From: Uranotaenia lowii
Taxonomy: Eukaryota > Arthropoda > Insecta > Diptera > Culicidae
Assembly: GCF_029784155.1 (NCBI RefSeq)
Contig: NC_073693.1
Span: forward strand, 111,786,683 to 111,850,682
DNA length: 64,000 nucleotides
Direction: 5' to 3'
The notes beneath the pieces are model-generated. The model saw only the letters and a list, made by a program, of their open reading frames with translations, had not been told where the DNA came from and did not search any database. Position numbers and translations under genes: made by a program. Positions 14,557 to 26,872 of this stretch are shown here, one piece after another (positions within the stretch are counted from its first letter, which is position 1; each line of letters begins with the position of its first letter).

Positions 14557-17500
14557 GGAACCGTAGGAACCGTTCGAACCGTAGGAACCGTTCGAACCGT
14601 AGGAACCGTAGGAACCGTACGATCCGTAGGAACCGTTCGAACCGTAGGAACCGTTCGAACCGTATCAACCGTACGAACCGTAGGAACCGTACGAACCGTA
14701 GGAACCGTACGAACCGTAGAAACCGTACGAACCGTTCGAACCGTAGGAACTGTAAGAACCGTAGGAATCGTTCGAACCATAGGAACCGTACGAACCGTAG
14801 GAATCGTTCGAACCGTAGGAACCGTACGAACCGTAGGAACCGTACGAACCGTAGGAACCGTAGGAACCGTTCGAACCGTAGGAACCGTTCGAACCGTAGG
14901 AACCGTAGGAACCGTACGATCCGTAGGAACCGTTAGAACCGTAGGAACCGTTCGAACCGTATCAACCGTACGAACCGTAGGAACCGTACGAACCGTTCGA
15001 ACCATAGGAACCGTAGGAATCGTTCGAACCGTAGGAACCGTTCGAACCGTAGGAACCGTTCGAACCGTAGGAACCGTACGAACCGTAGGAACCGTACGAA
15101 CCGTAGGAACCGTTCCAACCGTAGGAACCGTACGAACCGTTCGAACCGTAGGAACCGTACGAACCGTAGGAGCCGTTCGAAACGTAGGAACCGTACGAAC
15201 CGTAGGAAAAGTAGGAACCGTACAAACCGTAGGAACCGTACGAAGCGTAGAAACCGTACGAACCGTAGGAACAGTAGGAACCGTTCGAACCGTAGGAACC
15301 GTACGAACCGTAGGAACCGTTCGAACCTTAGGAACCGTACGAACCGTAGGAACCGTAGGAACCGTACGAACCGTAGGAACCGTTCGAACCTTAGGAACCG
15401 TAGGAACCGTACAAACCGTTCGAACCGTAGGAACCGTTCGAACCGTAGGAACCGTACAAACCGTAGGAACCGTAGGAACCATAGGAACCGTACGAACCGT
15501 AGAAACCGTTCGAACTTTAGGAACCGTGGGAACCTTAGGAACCGTACGAACCGTAGGCATCGTACGAACCGTACGAACCGTACGAACCATAGGAACCGTA
15601 CGAGCCGTAGGAACCGTTCGAACCGTAGGAACCGTTCGAACCGTAGGAACCGTTCGAACCGTAGGAACCGTAGGAACCGTTGGAACCGTACGAGCCGTAG
15701 GAACCGTTCGAACCGTAGGAACCGTTCGAACCGTAGGAACCGTTCGACCCGTAGGAACCGTAGGAACCGTTGGAACCGTACGAACCGTGAGAATCGTACG
15801 AACCGTACGAACCGTACGAACCATAGGAACCTTACGAACCGAAGAAACATTTCGAACCTTCGGAACCGTAGGAACCGTTCGAACCGTAGCAACCGTACGA
15901 ACCGTTCGAACCGTAGAAACTGTAGGAACCGTACGAACCGTAGGAACCGTACGAACCGTAGGAATAGTTCGAACCGTAGGAACCGTAGGAACCGTACGAA
16001 CCGAAGGAACCGTACGAACCGTAGGAACCGTACGAACCGTACGAACCATAGGAACCGTACGAACCGTAGGAACCGTTCGAACCGTAGGAACCGTTCGAAC
16101 CGTAGGAACCGTTCGAACCGTAGGAACCGTTCGAACCGTAGGAACCGTTCGAACCGTAGGAACCGTAGGAACCGTAGGAACCGTAGGAACCTTGGGAACC
16201 GTACGAACCGTACGAACCGTACGAACCATAGGAACCGTACGAACCGTAGGAACCGTTCGAACCGTAGGAACCGTTCGAACCGTTCGAACCGTAGGAACCG
16301 TACGAACCGTAGGAACCGTACGAACCGTAGAACCATTTCGAACCTTCGGAACCGTGGGAACCGTAGGCACCGTTCGAACCGTAGGAACCGTAGGAACCGT
16401 TCGAACCGTAGGAACTGTACGAACCATTCGAACCGTAGGAACCGTACGAACCGTAGGAATAGTGCGAACCGTAGGAACCGTTCGAACCGTAGGAACCGTT
16501 CGAACCGTACAAACCGAAGGAACCGTACGAACCGTAGGAACCGTTCGAACCGTACGAACCGAAGGAACCGTACGAACCGTAGGAACCGTAGGAACCGTAC
16601 GAACCGTTCGAACCGTACGAACTGTACGAACCATTCGAACCGTAGGAACCGTACGAACCGTAGGAACCGTTCGAACCGTACGAACTGTACGAACCATTCG
16701 AACCGTAGGAACCGTACGAACCGTAGGAATAGTTCGAACCGTAGGAACCGTTTGAACCGTAGGAACCGTTCGAACCGTAGGAACCGTTCGAACCGTACGA
16801 ACCGAAGAAACCGTACGAACCGTAGGAACCGTTCGAACCGTAGGAACCGTTCGAACCGTACGAACCGAAGGAACCGTTCGAACCGTAGGAACCGTACGAA
16901 CCGTAGGAACCGTACGAACCGTTCGAACCGTACGAACTGTACGAACCATTCGAACCGTAGGAACCGTTCGAACCGTAGGAACCGTTCGAACCGTACGAAC
17001 CGAAGGAACCGTACGAACCGTGGGAACCGTACCAACCGTAAGGAACCGTAGGAACCGTAGAAACTGTTCGAACCTTAGGAACCGTGGGAACCGTAGGAAC
17101 CGTTCGAACCGTAGGAACCGTACGAACCGTTCGAACCGTAGGAACTGTACGAACCATTCGAACCGTAGGAACCATTCGAACCGTACGAACCGAAGGAACC
17201 GTACGAACCGTAGGAACCGTACGAACCGTACGAACCGTACGAACCGTACGAACCGTACGAACCGTAGGAACCGTAGGAACCGTAGGAACCATTCGAACCG
17301 TAGGAACCGTAGGAACCGTACGAACCGTAGAAACCGTAGGAACCGTAGGAACCGTTCGAACCGTAGGAACCGTACGAACCGTTCGAACCGTAGGAACTGT
17401 ACGAACCATTCGAACCGTAGGAACCGTTCGAACCGTAGGAACCGTTCGAACCGTAGGAACCGTACGAACCGTAGAAACCGTAGGAACCGTAGGAACCGTT

Positions 17501-20086
17501 CGAACCGTAGGAACCGTTCGAACCGTAGGAACCGTACGAACCGTAGGAACCGTACGAACCGTAGGAACCGTTCCAACCGTAGGAACCGTACGAACCGTTC
17601 GAACCGTAGGAACCGTACGAACCGTAGGAGCCGTTCGAAACGTAGGAACCGTACGAACCGTAGGAAAAGTAGGAACCGTACAAACCGTAGGAACCGTACG
17701 AAGCGTAGAAACCGTACGAACCGTAGGAACAGTAGGAACCGTTCGAACCGTAGGAACCGTACGAACCGTAGGAACCGTTCGAACCTTAGGAACCGTACGA
17801 ACCGTAGGAACCGTAGGAACCGTACGAACCGTAGGAACCGTTCGAACCTTAGGAACCGTAGGAACCGTACAAACCGTTCGAACCGTAGGAACCGTTCGAA
17901 CCGTAGGAACCGTACAAACCGTAGGAACCGTACGAACCGTAGGAACCATAGGAACCGTACGAACCGTAGAAACCGTTCGAACTTTAGGAACCGTGGGAAC
18001 CTTAGGAACCGTACGAACCGTAGGCATCGTACGAACCGTACGAACCGTACGAACCATAGGAACCGTACGAGCCGTAGGAACCGTTCGAACCGTAGGAACC
18101 GTTCGAACCGTAGGAACCGTTCGAACCGTAGGAACCGTAGGAACCGTTGGAACCGTACGAGCCGTAGGAACCGTTCGAACCGTAGGAACCGTTCGAACCG
18201 TAGGAACCGTTCGAACCGTAGGAACCGTAGGATCCGTTGGAACCGTACGAACCGTGAGAATCGTACGAACCGTACGAACCGTACGAACCATAGGAACCTT
18301 ACGAACCGAAGAAACATTTCGAACCTTCGGAACCGTGGGAACCGTAGGAACCGTTCGAACCGTAGCAACCGTACGAACCGTTCGAACCGTAGAAACTGTA
18401 GGAACCGTACGAACCGTAGGAACCGTACGAACCGTAGGAATAGTTTGAACCGTAGGAACCGTAGGAACCGTAGGAACCGTACGAACCGAAGGAACCGTAC
18501 GAACCGTAGGAACCGTACGAACCGTACGAACCATAGGAACCGTACGAACCGTAGGAACCGTTCGAACCGTAGGAACCGTTCGAACCGTAGGAACCGTTCG
18601 AACCGTAGGAACCGTTCGAACCGTAGGAACCGTTCGAACCGTAGGAACCGTAGGAACCGTAGGAACCTTGGGAACCGTACGAACCGTATGAACCGTACGA
18701 ACCATAGGAACCGTACGAACCGTAGGAACCGTTCGAACCGTAGGAACCGTTCGAACCGTTCGAACCGTAGGAACCGTACGAACCGTAGGAACCGTACGAA
18801 CCGTAGAACCATTTCGAACCTTCGGAACCGTGGGAACCGTAGGCACCGTTCGAACCGTAGGAACCGTAGGAACCGTTCGAACCGTAGGAACTGTACGAAC
18901 CATTCGAACCGTAGGAACCGTACGAACCGTAGGAATAGTGCGAACCGTAGGAACCGTTCGAACCGTAGGAACCGTTCGAACCGTACAAACCGAAGGAACC
19001 GTACGAACCGTAGGAACCGTTCGAACCGTACGAACCGAAGGAACCGTACGAACCGTAGGAACCGTAGGAACCGTACGAACCGTTCGAACCGTACGAACTG
19101 TACGAACCATTCGAACCGTAGGAACCGTACGAACCGTAGGAACCGTTCGAACCGTACGAACTGTACGAACCATTCGAACCGTAGGAACCGTACGAACCGT
19201 AGGAATAGTTCGAACCGTAGGAACCGTTCGAACCGTAGGAACCGTTCGAACCGTAGGAACCGTTCGAACCGTAGGAACCGTTCGAACCGTACGAACCGAA
19301 GAAACCGTACGAACCGTAGGAACCGTTCGAACCGTAGGAACCGTTCGAACCGTACGAACCGAAGGAACCGTTCGAACCGTAGGAACCGTACGAACCGTAG
19401 GAACCGTACGAACCGTTCGAACCGTACGAACTGTACGAACCATTCGAACCGTAGGAACCGTTCGAACCGTACGAACCGAAGGAACCGTACGAACCGTGGG
19501 AACCGTACCAACCGTAAGGAACCGTAGGAACCGTAGAAACTGTTCGAACCTTAGGAACCGTGGGAACCGTAGGAACCGTTCGAACCGTAGGAACCGTACG
19601 AACCGTTCGAACCGTAGGAACTGTACGAACCATTCGAACCGTAGGAACCATTCGAACCGTACGAACCGAAGGAACCGTACGAACCGTAGGAACCGTACGA
19701 ACCGTACGAACCGTACGAACCGTAGGAACCGTAGGAACCGTAGGAACCGTAGGAACCATTCGAACCGTAGGAACCGTAGGAACCGTAGGAACCGTAGAAA
19801 CCGTAGGAACCGTAGGAACCGTTCGAACCGTAGGAACCGTACGAACCGTTCGAACCGTAGGAACTGTACGAACCATTCGAACCGTAGGAACCGTTCGAAC
19901 CGTAGGAACCGTTCGAACCGTAGGAACCGTACGAACCGTAGGAACCGTACGAACCGTAGGAACCGTACGAACCGTACGAACCGTACGAACCGTACGAACC
20001 GTACGAACCGTAGAAACCGTCCGAACCGTAGGAACCGTGGGAACCGTAGGAACCATTCGATTTGAGGAACCGTAGGAACCGTACGA
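14557..20086. repeat. 9-bp satellite, block 2
   Basis: This is the same 9-bp satellite, resuming directly after the transposon in the same unit register. A segment of about 2.46-2.48 kb is duplicated in tandem within it. Landmarks showing this are the GGAAAAGTAGG variant at about 15206 and again at about 17661, and the 10-bp unit CCGTAAGGAACC at about 17037 and again at about 19513. The block ends with degenerate units around 20053-20086 (CATTCGATTTGAGGAACC). Confidence 0.96.
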
Positions 20087-20817
20087 CAGTGGTCGGAAAA
20101 TCGCTCAAGAAAAGCAATCAGTAATGGTTTCTAGCTAGAATGATGCTACTTTCGAGTGCTGTGATACGCACGTGGTAAAAGTACCCATTGAATATATGTC
20201 GAAAATCAACACTAACTTGATACAAGAAGATATACCATGCCCCACCGGAGGCTACCGTTGCTATTCGTCACGTGGCTTATCGACGGTGATCGACATACTT
20301 GGTGATACATTTTGAACGTCGCTCCCTCAATCATTCCCGAACGTCTATCCTCGCATCATTGTTGATAATGCTCGTTATTGATAGACGATCATTAATGTTT
20401 CAAAAGGAAAAATCTGAATAAATACCAGGACCACATGTTCAAAAAAGCTGTAGCACATGCTGGACAGTTCATTGCGGTTACCTAGTCATGATTTTGTCCT
20501 TCTAGGCAAAACGAAAAATAAAAAAATCATCTGATAGCCTACATAGATCGCTTAGAACTGATACATATCAGTTATGATTCTAAAGGTTGAAAGTCGTTAG
20601 GGGAAGGAAATCAGCATCGAGACGTTCGTTGCTGATAGTCTGCGTCCTTATTTACCTCATCATGTATCGCAAAAGTGTTTCAAATACAGAAGCGTCGTTG
20701 TCATGCATGATTGTTTGTATGATTTGGTTGAAGAAGGGAAATTTGACTGCTTTGATTTTTTGGCTCTGAATGTAGTCAAGCATGGCTCAGTGAAAATGAT
20801 TGATTTTCGGAAGCATG
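20087..20817 (+). pseudogene. Decayed coding-like island between satellite blocks, unidentified
   Basis: This 731-bp stretch is unrelated to the satellite. Plus-strand segments read like real protein: about 20139-20327 (containing CDTHVVKVPIEYMSKIN and CPTGGYRCYSSRG), a short piece near 20430-20490, and 20601-20819 (containing PYLPHHVSQKCFKYRS and VVMHDCLYDLVEEGKFDC). The first and last share a frame but are separated by stops and frameshifts. The last one runs without a stop into the satellite, giving a chimeric open frame to 21941. No TIR or LTR is clear at the borders; GGAAAATC occurs near both ends in inverted orientation but not as a convincing repeat. I do not recognise the family. It could be a captured gene fragment, an old viral or transposon-derived insert, or decayed exons. 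Confidence 0.4.
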
Positions 20818-22905
20818 CCGTACGAACCGTTCGAACCGTAGGAACCGTACGAACCATTCGAACCGTAGGAACCGTACGAACCGTAGGAACCGTTCGAACC
20901 GTAGGAACCGTACGAACCGTAGGAACCGTACGAACCGTACGAACCGTAGAAACCGTACGAACCGTTCGAACCGTAGGAACCGTACGAACCGTAGAAACCA
21001 TTCGAACCTTAGGAACCGTGGGAGCCGTAGGAACCGTTCGAACCGTAGGAACCGTACGAACCGTTCGAACCGTAGGAACCGTACGAACCATTCGAACCGT
21101 AGGAACCGTACGAACCGTAGGAACCGTACGAACCGTACGAACCGTAGGAACCGTACGAACCGTAGGAACCGTTCGAACCGTAGGAACCGTAGGAACCGTA
21201 GGAACCGTACGAACCGTAGGAACCGTACGAACCGTACGAACCGTACGAACCATAGGAACCGTACGAGCCGTAGGAACCGTAGGAACCGTACGAACCGTAG
21301 GAACCGTACGAACCGAAGGAACCGTACGAACCGTAGGAACCGTACGAACCGTACGAACCATAGGAACCGTACGAACCGTAGAAACCGTTCGAACCTTAGG
21401 AACCGTGGGAACCGTAGGAACCGTTCGAACCGTAAGAACCGTACGAACCGTTCGAACCGTAGGAACCGTACGAACCATTCGAACCGTAGGAACCGTACGA
21501 ACCGTAGGAACCGTTCGAACCGTTCGAACCGTAGGAACCGTACGAACCGTAGGAACCGTTCGAACCGTAGGAACAGTACGAACCGTAGGAACCGTACGAA
21601 CCGTAGAAACCGTTCGAACCTTAGGAACCGTGGGAACCGTGGGAACCGTAGGAACCGTTCGAACCGTAGGAACCGTAGGAACCGTACGAACCGTAGGAAC
21701 CGTTCGAACCGTACGAACCGTACGAACCATAGGAACCGTACGAGCCGTAGGAACCGTAGGAACCGTAGGAACCGTACGAACCGTGGGAAACCGTACGAAC
21801 CATAGGAACCGTACGAACCGTACGAACCGTAGGAACCGTAGGAACCGTAGGAACCGTAGGAACCGTTCGAACCGTACGAACCGTAGGAACCGTACGAACC
21901 GTAGAAACCGTACGAACCGTGGGAAACCGTACGAACCGTAGGAACCGTTCGAACCGTAGGAACCGTACGAACCGTAGGAACCGTTCGAACCGTAAGAAAC
22001 CGTTCGAACTGTAGGAAACCGTACGAACCGTACGAACCGTTCGAACCGTACTAACCGTTCGAATTGTACGAACCGAACGAACCGTTGGAACCGTACGAAC
22101 CGTACGAGCCGTACAAACCGTACGAACCGTACGAACCATGGGAAACCGTTCGAACCATTGGAACCGTACGAACCGTACGAACCGTACAAACCGTTCGAAA
22201 CGTAGGAACCGTAAGAACCGTACGAACCGTAGGAACCGTACGAACCGTAGGAAACTGTACGAACCGTAGGAACCGTACGAACCGTAGGAACCGTTCGAAC
22301 CGTAGGAACCGTACGAACCGTAGGATCCGTAGGAACCGTAGGAAACTGTACGAACCGTACGAACCGTAGGAAACTGTACGAACCGTAGGAACCGTACGAA
22401 CCGTAGGAACCGTAGGAACCGTACGAACCGTAGGAACCGTACGAACCGTAGGAACCGTACGAACCGTAGGAACCGTAGAAACCGTTCGAACCTTAGGAAC
22501 CGTGGGAACCGTAGGAACCGTAGGAACCGTACGAACCGTAGGAACCGTAGGAACCGTACGAACCGTAGGAACCGTACGAACCGTAGGAAAATGTAGGAAA
22601 CCGTACGAACCGTTCGAACCGTACGAACCGTAGGAACCGTTCGAACCATTGGAACCGTACGAACCGTACAAACCGTACAAACTGTTCGAAACGTAGGAAC
22701 CGTACGAACCGTAGGAAACTGTACGAACCGTAGGAACCGTACGAAACGTATGAATCGTACGAACCGTAAGATCTGGAGGAACCGTACGAACCGTACGAAC
22801 CGTTCGAACCGTCGGCATCGTTCGAACCGTAGGAATTGAACGAACCTCACGAACCGTAGGGAACCGTTCGAACTGTAGGAACCGTTGGAACTGTAGGAAC
22901 CGTAG
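20818..22905. repeat. 9-bp satellite, block 3, register-slipped
   Basis: This is the same satellite but less regular. Several units carry an extra A (GGAAACCGTA, for example near 21785, 21922, 21995, 22014, 22143 and 22252). These shift the 9-bp register, so apparent reading frames switch from one low-complexity repeat peptide to another. Toward 22750-22905 the units become degenerate and merge into unique sequence. Confidence 0.95.
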
Positions 22906-23543
22906 TACTACACCCAAAATTCAGCCTCTGTGCCAATGGCGTGTAGTCAATTTCATAGCATCATTGGTACAAGAAGATAACGCGACCGGCACTGATTCGA
23001 TTTGCGCCCACCGGCATTAACCTCCCAGTGCAACCGAATTGCGTATGTCTGAATGAAACAAAATAAAAACGTTTTCGCGTCCCTCCCCATCGCATCACAA
23101 GCCGAAGAAGGATGGAAATAAATACCGGCCAACACCAGGCAGCCAGCGAACCGAGCACTGTGCGTGTGAATGTAGCAAAAGCAACAACAAAAACTTCCTT
23201 CTAATTCAATCAACCGGCAAACACGGCTAAGCTGTGCGTGTGTATGTAGCAAAAGCAACAACAAAAACATTCCTTCAATTTACCGGCAAACAACACCGGC
23301 CAAGCTGCCCGGCTTTAGCAGCTGTGTATATGTAGCGTGTGTATGTAATAGCAGGCAGTAAGCAAAGCACAGTTCTCATTCAATGGGTTTCCCGTTCCTT
23401 CATTCCCGTTCCCTTTCCCGTTTCCATCTTAAGACAAAGGAATGCATTGAAAGGTGGCCAAACGCCGGGAAGCCGCCGTTGTACGTTTTTTGTGATTGAT
23501 CGGTAACAGAAAGCCTATGACAAATATACCTCGTCCTACATGA
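22906..23543. other. Unique DNA with a 73-bp tandem duplication
   Basis: No gene is supported here. Two imperfect copies of a unit of about 73 bp lie at about 23158-23304. Both contain ATGTAGCAAAAGCAACAACA followed by a CCGGCAAACA segment. A third, shorter GTGTATGTAGCG-like stretch follows at about 23322-23350. The minus-strand open frames of 60-105 codons here span the repeat and have no recognisable domain. Confidence 0.5.
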
Positions 23544-23625
23544 AGCTCGAATAGTACACTGGTTAGAATGTCGGACTGACAAGACGATACAATTGGTGAT
23601 GTGAGTTCGATTCTCACTACAGCAC
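23544..23625 (+). repeat. tRNA-derived sequence (SINE head or tRNA pseudogene)
   Basis: The B box GTTCGATTC (23605-23613) fits GWTCRANNC and sits in a perfect T-arm: GTGAG (23601-23605) pairs with CTCAC (23613-23617) around a 7-nt loop. An A-box-like TAGTACACTGG lies at 23552-23562. The anticodon loop would be CTGACAA (GAC), but the anticodon stem pairs in only three of five positions and no acceptor stem forms. It is therefore a tRNA-derived relic rather than a working tRNA. The long variable region suggests a Ser/Leu-type ancestor. Confidence 0.6.
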
Positions 23626-23867
23626 TGTGGTTTTAATTTTTATTTTCTTGTTTCTGGGAGGAATTATCCAATAGGAAGGAAATCCCATAAAATGTTTTTC
23701 TTGTTTCGCTTGAATGTAGTGGTCATCATTTTGGTTGGGAGCCGAGTCCTTATGCCAGTTACGGTTTTTCAAACATACCGTCTTCGGCACAGTGCACATT
23801 TCAGCGCATTATCGGCACAGAGATTTGCTAAATAGGCATTGGATTTTTGCAACCTCTTCTATGGGTG

Positions 23868-23898
23868 TACTATTCCACCCCCACCTGCGTTTTCAACA
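23868..23898 (+). mobile_element. Truncated 5' LTR remnant of a Ty1/copia retrotransposon
   Basis: The segment TATTCCACC followed by CCTGCGTTTTCAACA matches the end of the 3' LTR near 29919-29953 and stops directly at the primer-binding site. Upstream of about 23868 I find no match to the rest of the 3' LTR, so only the last 30 bp or so of the 5' LTR is left. Confidence 0.6.
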
Positions 23899-23912
23899 GG
23901 TTATGGGCCCAG
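23899..23912 (+). promoter_or_regulatory. Primer-binding site, copia type (initiator tRNA-Met internal fragment)
   Basis: GGTTATGGGCCCAG is the complement of the anticodon stem-loop of initiator tRNA-Met. Copia-type elements use this internal tRNA fragment for minus-strand priming. It follows the LTR terminus CAACA directly, which fixes the LTR end and the element's plus orientation. Confidence 0.85.
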
Positions 23913-24753
23913 TTTCTTCTGGATTTTTGGAAAAACGAGTTAGTGAGAGGGGTACTCTCAAGTTTATCAGACTTGCGGTTAGCAAGTGCTTCAGCAACCA
24001 TCGCAGAAGGACCAGCCGGGGTCGAGGAGCCAGAAGACCATCGCAGAGGGCCAGCAAGCTGTCGGAAGTCCGCCAGCGCAGACGCGAGCCTGCGAGATGT
24101 TACAGGCCAGCACGGAGGTTCCACCAGAGGTCGAGTCCGGGGAGGTTCGTGGACCGAGAGGGTTACTCTCGATGCCGTCACGAGCCACGCTGCGGTTAGC
24201 ATGCTTGAGCTCACGTCCGACGGCCGGGAGCAGTCCCTGGATCCGCAACCGGACAGCGCAATGGTCAAGAGGTCCACCCCGGATATATTGAGTGATGCTG
24301 ATAGCCGAGAGGGTTACTCTCGTCCTTTGGTGATGCGCTATGGTCAGCAGTTATAAGCTGATCCATGCGCAGAGGACCATCAGCGCAAAGGACCGTCAGC
24401 ACAGAGGCCATGAGATGCTTCAGGTCAGCCAGAAGGTGTCACTGGAGTTCGAGGCAGGGATGTTGGGTTCCGAGAGGGTTACTCTCGATGCCGACACAAG
24501 CCGTGCTGCAATTAGCAGCATGGTTTTATTTCCGACGGCCGGGAGGAGGACTCTCGGGATCTGTAACCAGGATTGGCCAGATCCTAATGCTCCAGATGGA
24601 GTATAAGCCAAGATTGGAGATTGGAAGAAGCTGTTCGAGATGGTTACTCTCGTGTTGTGGAGCTACGCTGTTGTCAGCACGGATGAGCTCATTCAAGCCT
24701 ACAGTTTGATTTTTCTGTAGCTTAGGAGGAGGTATTTTTGGCGACGGTTAGTT
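23913..24753 (+). repeat. Copia leader with tandem double-hairpin modules
   Basis: Downstream of the primer site a diverged module recurs. Its core is GAGAG-GGTTA-CTCTC or a variant, a 5-bp stem with a 5-nt loop, at 23945-23959, 24156-24170, 24307-24321, 24472-24486 and 24637-24651. A sixth copy, GAGAA-GATCA-TTCTC at 28170-28184, lies beyond the fold-back insertion and keeps the pairing by compensatory change. Most cores are followed by GATGCCG and a second small hairpin (for example TGCTGC-AATTA-GCAGCA near 24507-24524). Open frames of 85-169 codons cross this region in several frames, with no gag motif. I read it as a structured, non-coding leader or degenerate gag region. Confidence 0.55.
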
Positions 24754-26045
24754 GGGGATTTTTTTTTATTATCTGACAATTTGCGCCGGGGGTTTTCAGA
24801 TTTTCCCCAAAATTGAAAATTTGGTTCATTTTTGCGACTTAAAAACACATGTATTTTTTCAGATTTCTAACATTTTTATTTTTTGAGTTAGCTTCGGTTA
24901 GATTTTTTTGTAAATAAAAAATAACAATTTTTCAAAGCTACATAACTCTGTTGTTTCTCAACGGAAATTATAAAATAGCACATCAAAATGCATTGAAATT
25001 TTATCAGCTTTCCAAATAGAATAGTTGAGAAAAATTAAATAATGACCTTCAACATGAAAAGTTGTAAATAAACTTTAAATGGCGTCTAAAAGTACCGTCT
25101 GCACCACCGAATATTTTGCAAAAAATACCATTGTATAGCTCGATTTATGATGCAACTTTCATCTGAAGACATCAAAGTGGGCCATTAACACCTTGAAGAG
25201 TTATGAAAGAAATAATGACAATAAATCTCTTTTTTTGCATCGAAAACAAACAATGGTCGAACAACTGCACTCACATATGGAGATAGCGCGCACTTCTAAC
25301 AACAGGGAAACAAAAGAACTTATCGAAGCTGGTAAAAACACTACTTTTTCGTGCTTTGTAGAGTGTTTACAGCAAAACTGACTTTAAATTTTAACCAAAA
25401 TTCTGAGTATCGTATTGTTTATGTGATATAACTAATAATGGGAATGTTGCTTTTACAACTTGGTCATATACTATATAACTTATTAATTTTTCGATCAAAG
25501 ATCATTGTGAAGCATAATCAATGCCAATCGTAGAAGGTTCAGTCCCTGTGTTTGGGATCACAAAAATGTGATTAAAAAAATGAAATATAGACGTGCTTTA
25601 CATAGTTTTCATATCGAGAGCTAAGCACAGGACACCAAAATCCTTTCCCATTGATCAAAAAAGTATGAGAAAGTGGCACAAATGTTGTAGAAATAATCAA
25701 AGAGCTCAGTATGGCCAGCCTAGGCTGTAAAATGATGAAAATATGATACTTTTACCGTATTCGTTTTCTACATTCGCCCAGTTTTAAGGTTTATCATACT
25801 AGAACGAACATAATTCGTCGTCAGTGTTTTGCTACCTCGATCGCTCACACACGTATCTTCAGTGTTCCACCGTCCATTTTAAATCAAATCTGGGGAATTA
25901 CGGATGCAAAACTTAGCGCATAATCTTCTAAAAATGACAGTAAAATGTGCATAACTTGTTGTGACCTGGTGCAAAACTGGGTATAAACGAATACGTTATT
26001 AGATTTTTGGATATAACAAGAAGTCAGTTGAGCTGCAACAATCTA

Positions 26046-26802
26046 CCGCCCCTTCTTTCATAACAGTCCCATATACAAAAATAAGCAAGCGAGACAATCA
26101 GCTTTTTCTGTTTTGGAATATATATTTCTAAATTGTGACCACCACTGGTCCACCACCAGGTTGTCATAATAAATCGTTAGACCTGAAATTTTCGAAATTG
26201 GGTTATTGGTAAGGTCGAGAGCACCATTTTTATTCATTATGGGACTGTTAATCGACCATATTTGAAACCTTTTTCGAATCTACTAGCATAACAGTCCCAT
26301 ACAAAGTATATTTTTCTCACCAAGCTTCTTTCTAAGACTAAAATTTGATCATTTTTGAACTTCTAAATGCAATTGTCAGAAAAAGAAACATACTTTTGAA
26401 AAAAAATATCATGAATTCCACATTGTAAGTTGAATCTTTTTACGATTTTTGATAGCATCCGATAGTTTTTCGCTCAGGAAGTCATTCCTAAGAAAGTCAG
26501 ACCTGCCTTCGAAAACTAATGTGCATCATTCGACATCAAGTGAGTTAAAAAAATGTTTAAATGATTCAAAGCAATAAACCAAAGACTATTTCGTCGAAAG
26601 AAACATTAAAAAGTTACCAAATCCGTGGTATTTCACATTTGGGACTGTTATTCAGGTATATTTCATATAGGACAGCCACGAATTGATATTTTTTCTCGAA
26701 ATTTCTAGAACAAAACCTCTTTTATTAGTCTTTTATGTTGAAGCCTTATGTTGACCTAAAATGACGAAAATTCATATGGGACTGTTATGCGAGTAGGGGC
26801 AG
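26046..26802. mobile_element. MITE with AACAGTCCCATA motifs, nested in the fold-back element
   Basis: The ends resemble each other in inverted orientation: CCGCCCCTTCTTTCATAACA on the left, CTGCCCCTACTCGCATAACA on the right strand. The motif AACAGTCCCATA or its complement recurs about five times (near 26062, 26242, 26290, 26640 and 26780). Short motifs repeated internally are typical of transposase-binding subterminal repeats. The borders are good to a few bases; flanking TCTA/TCTG gives only a weak target duplication. Confidence 0.6.
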
Positions 26803-26872
26803 TCTGAAAAGGACGAAAAAGTAGTGTTTTTTACCAGCTTTGATAAGTTCTTTTGTTTCCATGTTGTTAGAA

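Noticed and set aside
281..22917. Dozens of open reading frames of 90 to 1659 codons across the satellite blocks, on both strands
   Set aside because: They follow from a 9-bp period with few stop-creating variants. The same bases are open in several frames at once and the peptides are pure 3-residue repeats.
23544..23625. Functional tRNA-Val (GAC) gene
   Set aside because: No acceptor stem forms, the D-arm is not paired, and the anticodon stem has two mismatches; only the T-arm and B box are intact.
23735..24709. Several overlapping ORFs (85-169 codons) in the copia leader
   Set aside because: Different frames on both strands over a tandem hairpin repeat, with no gag motif such as a zinc knuckle.
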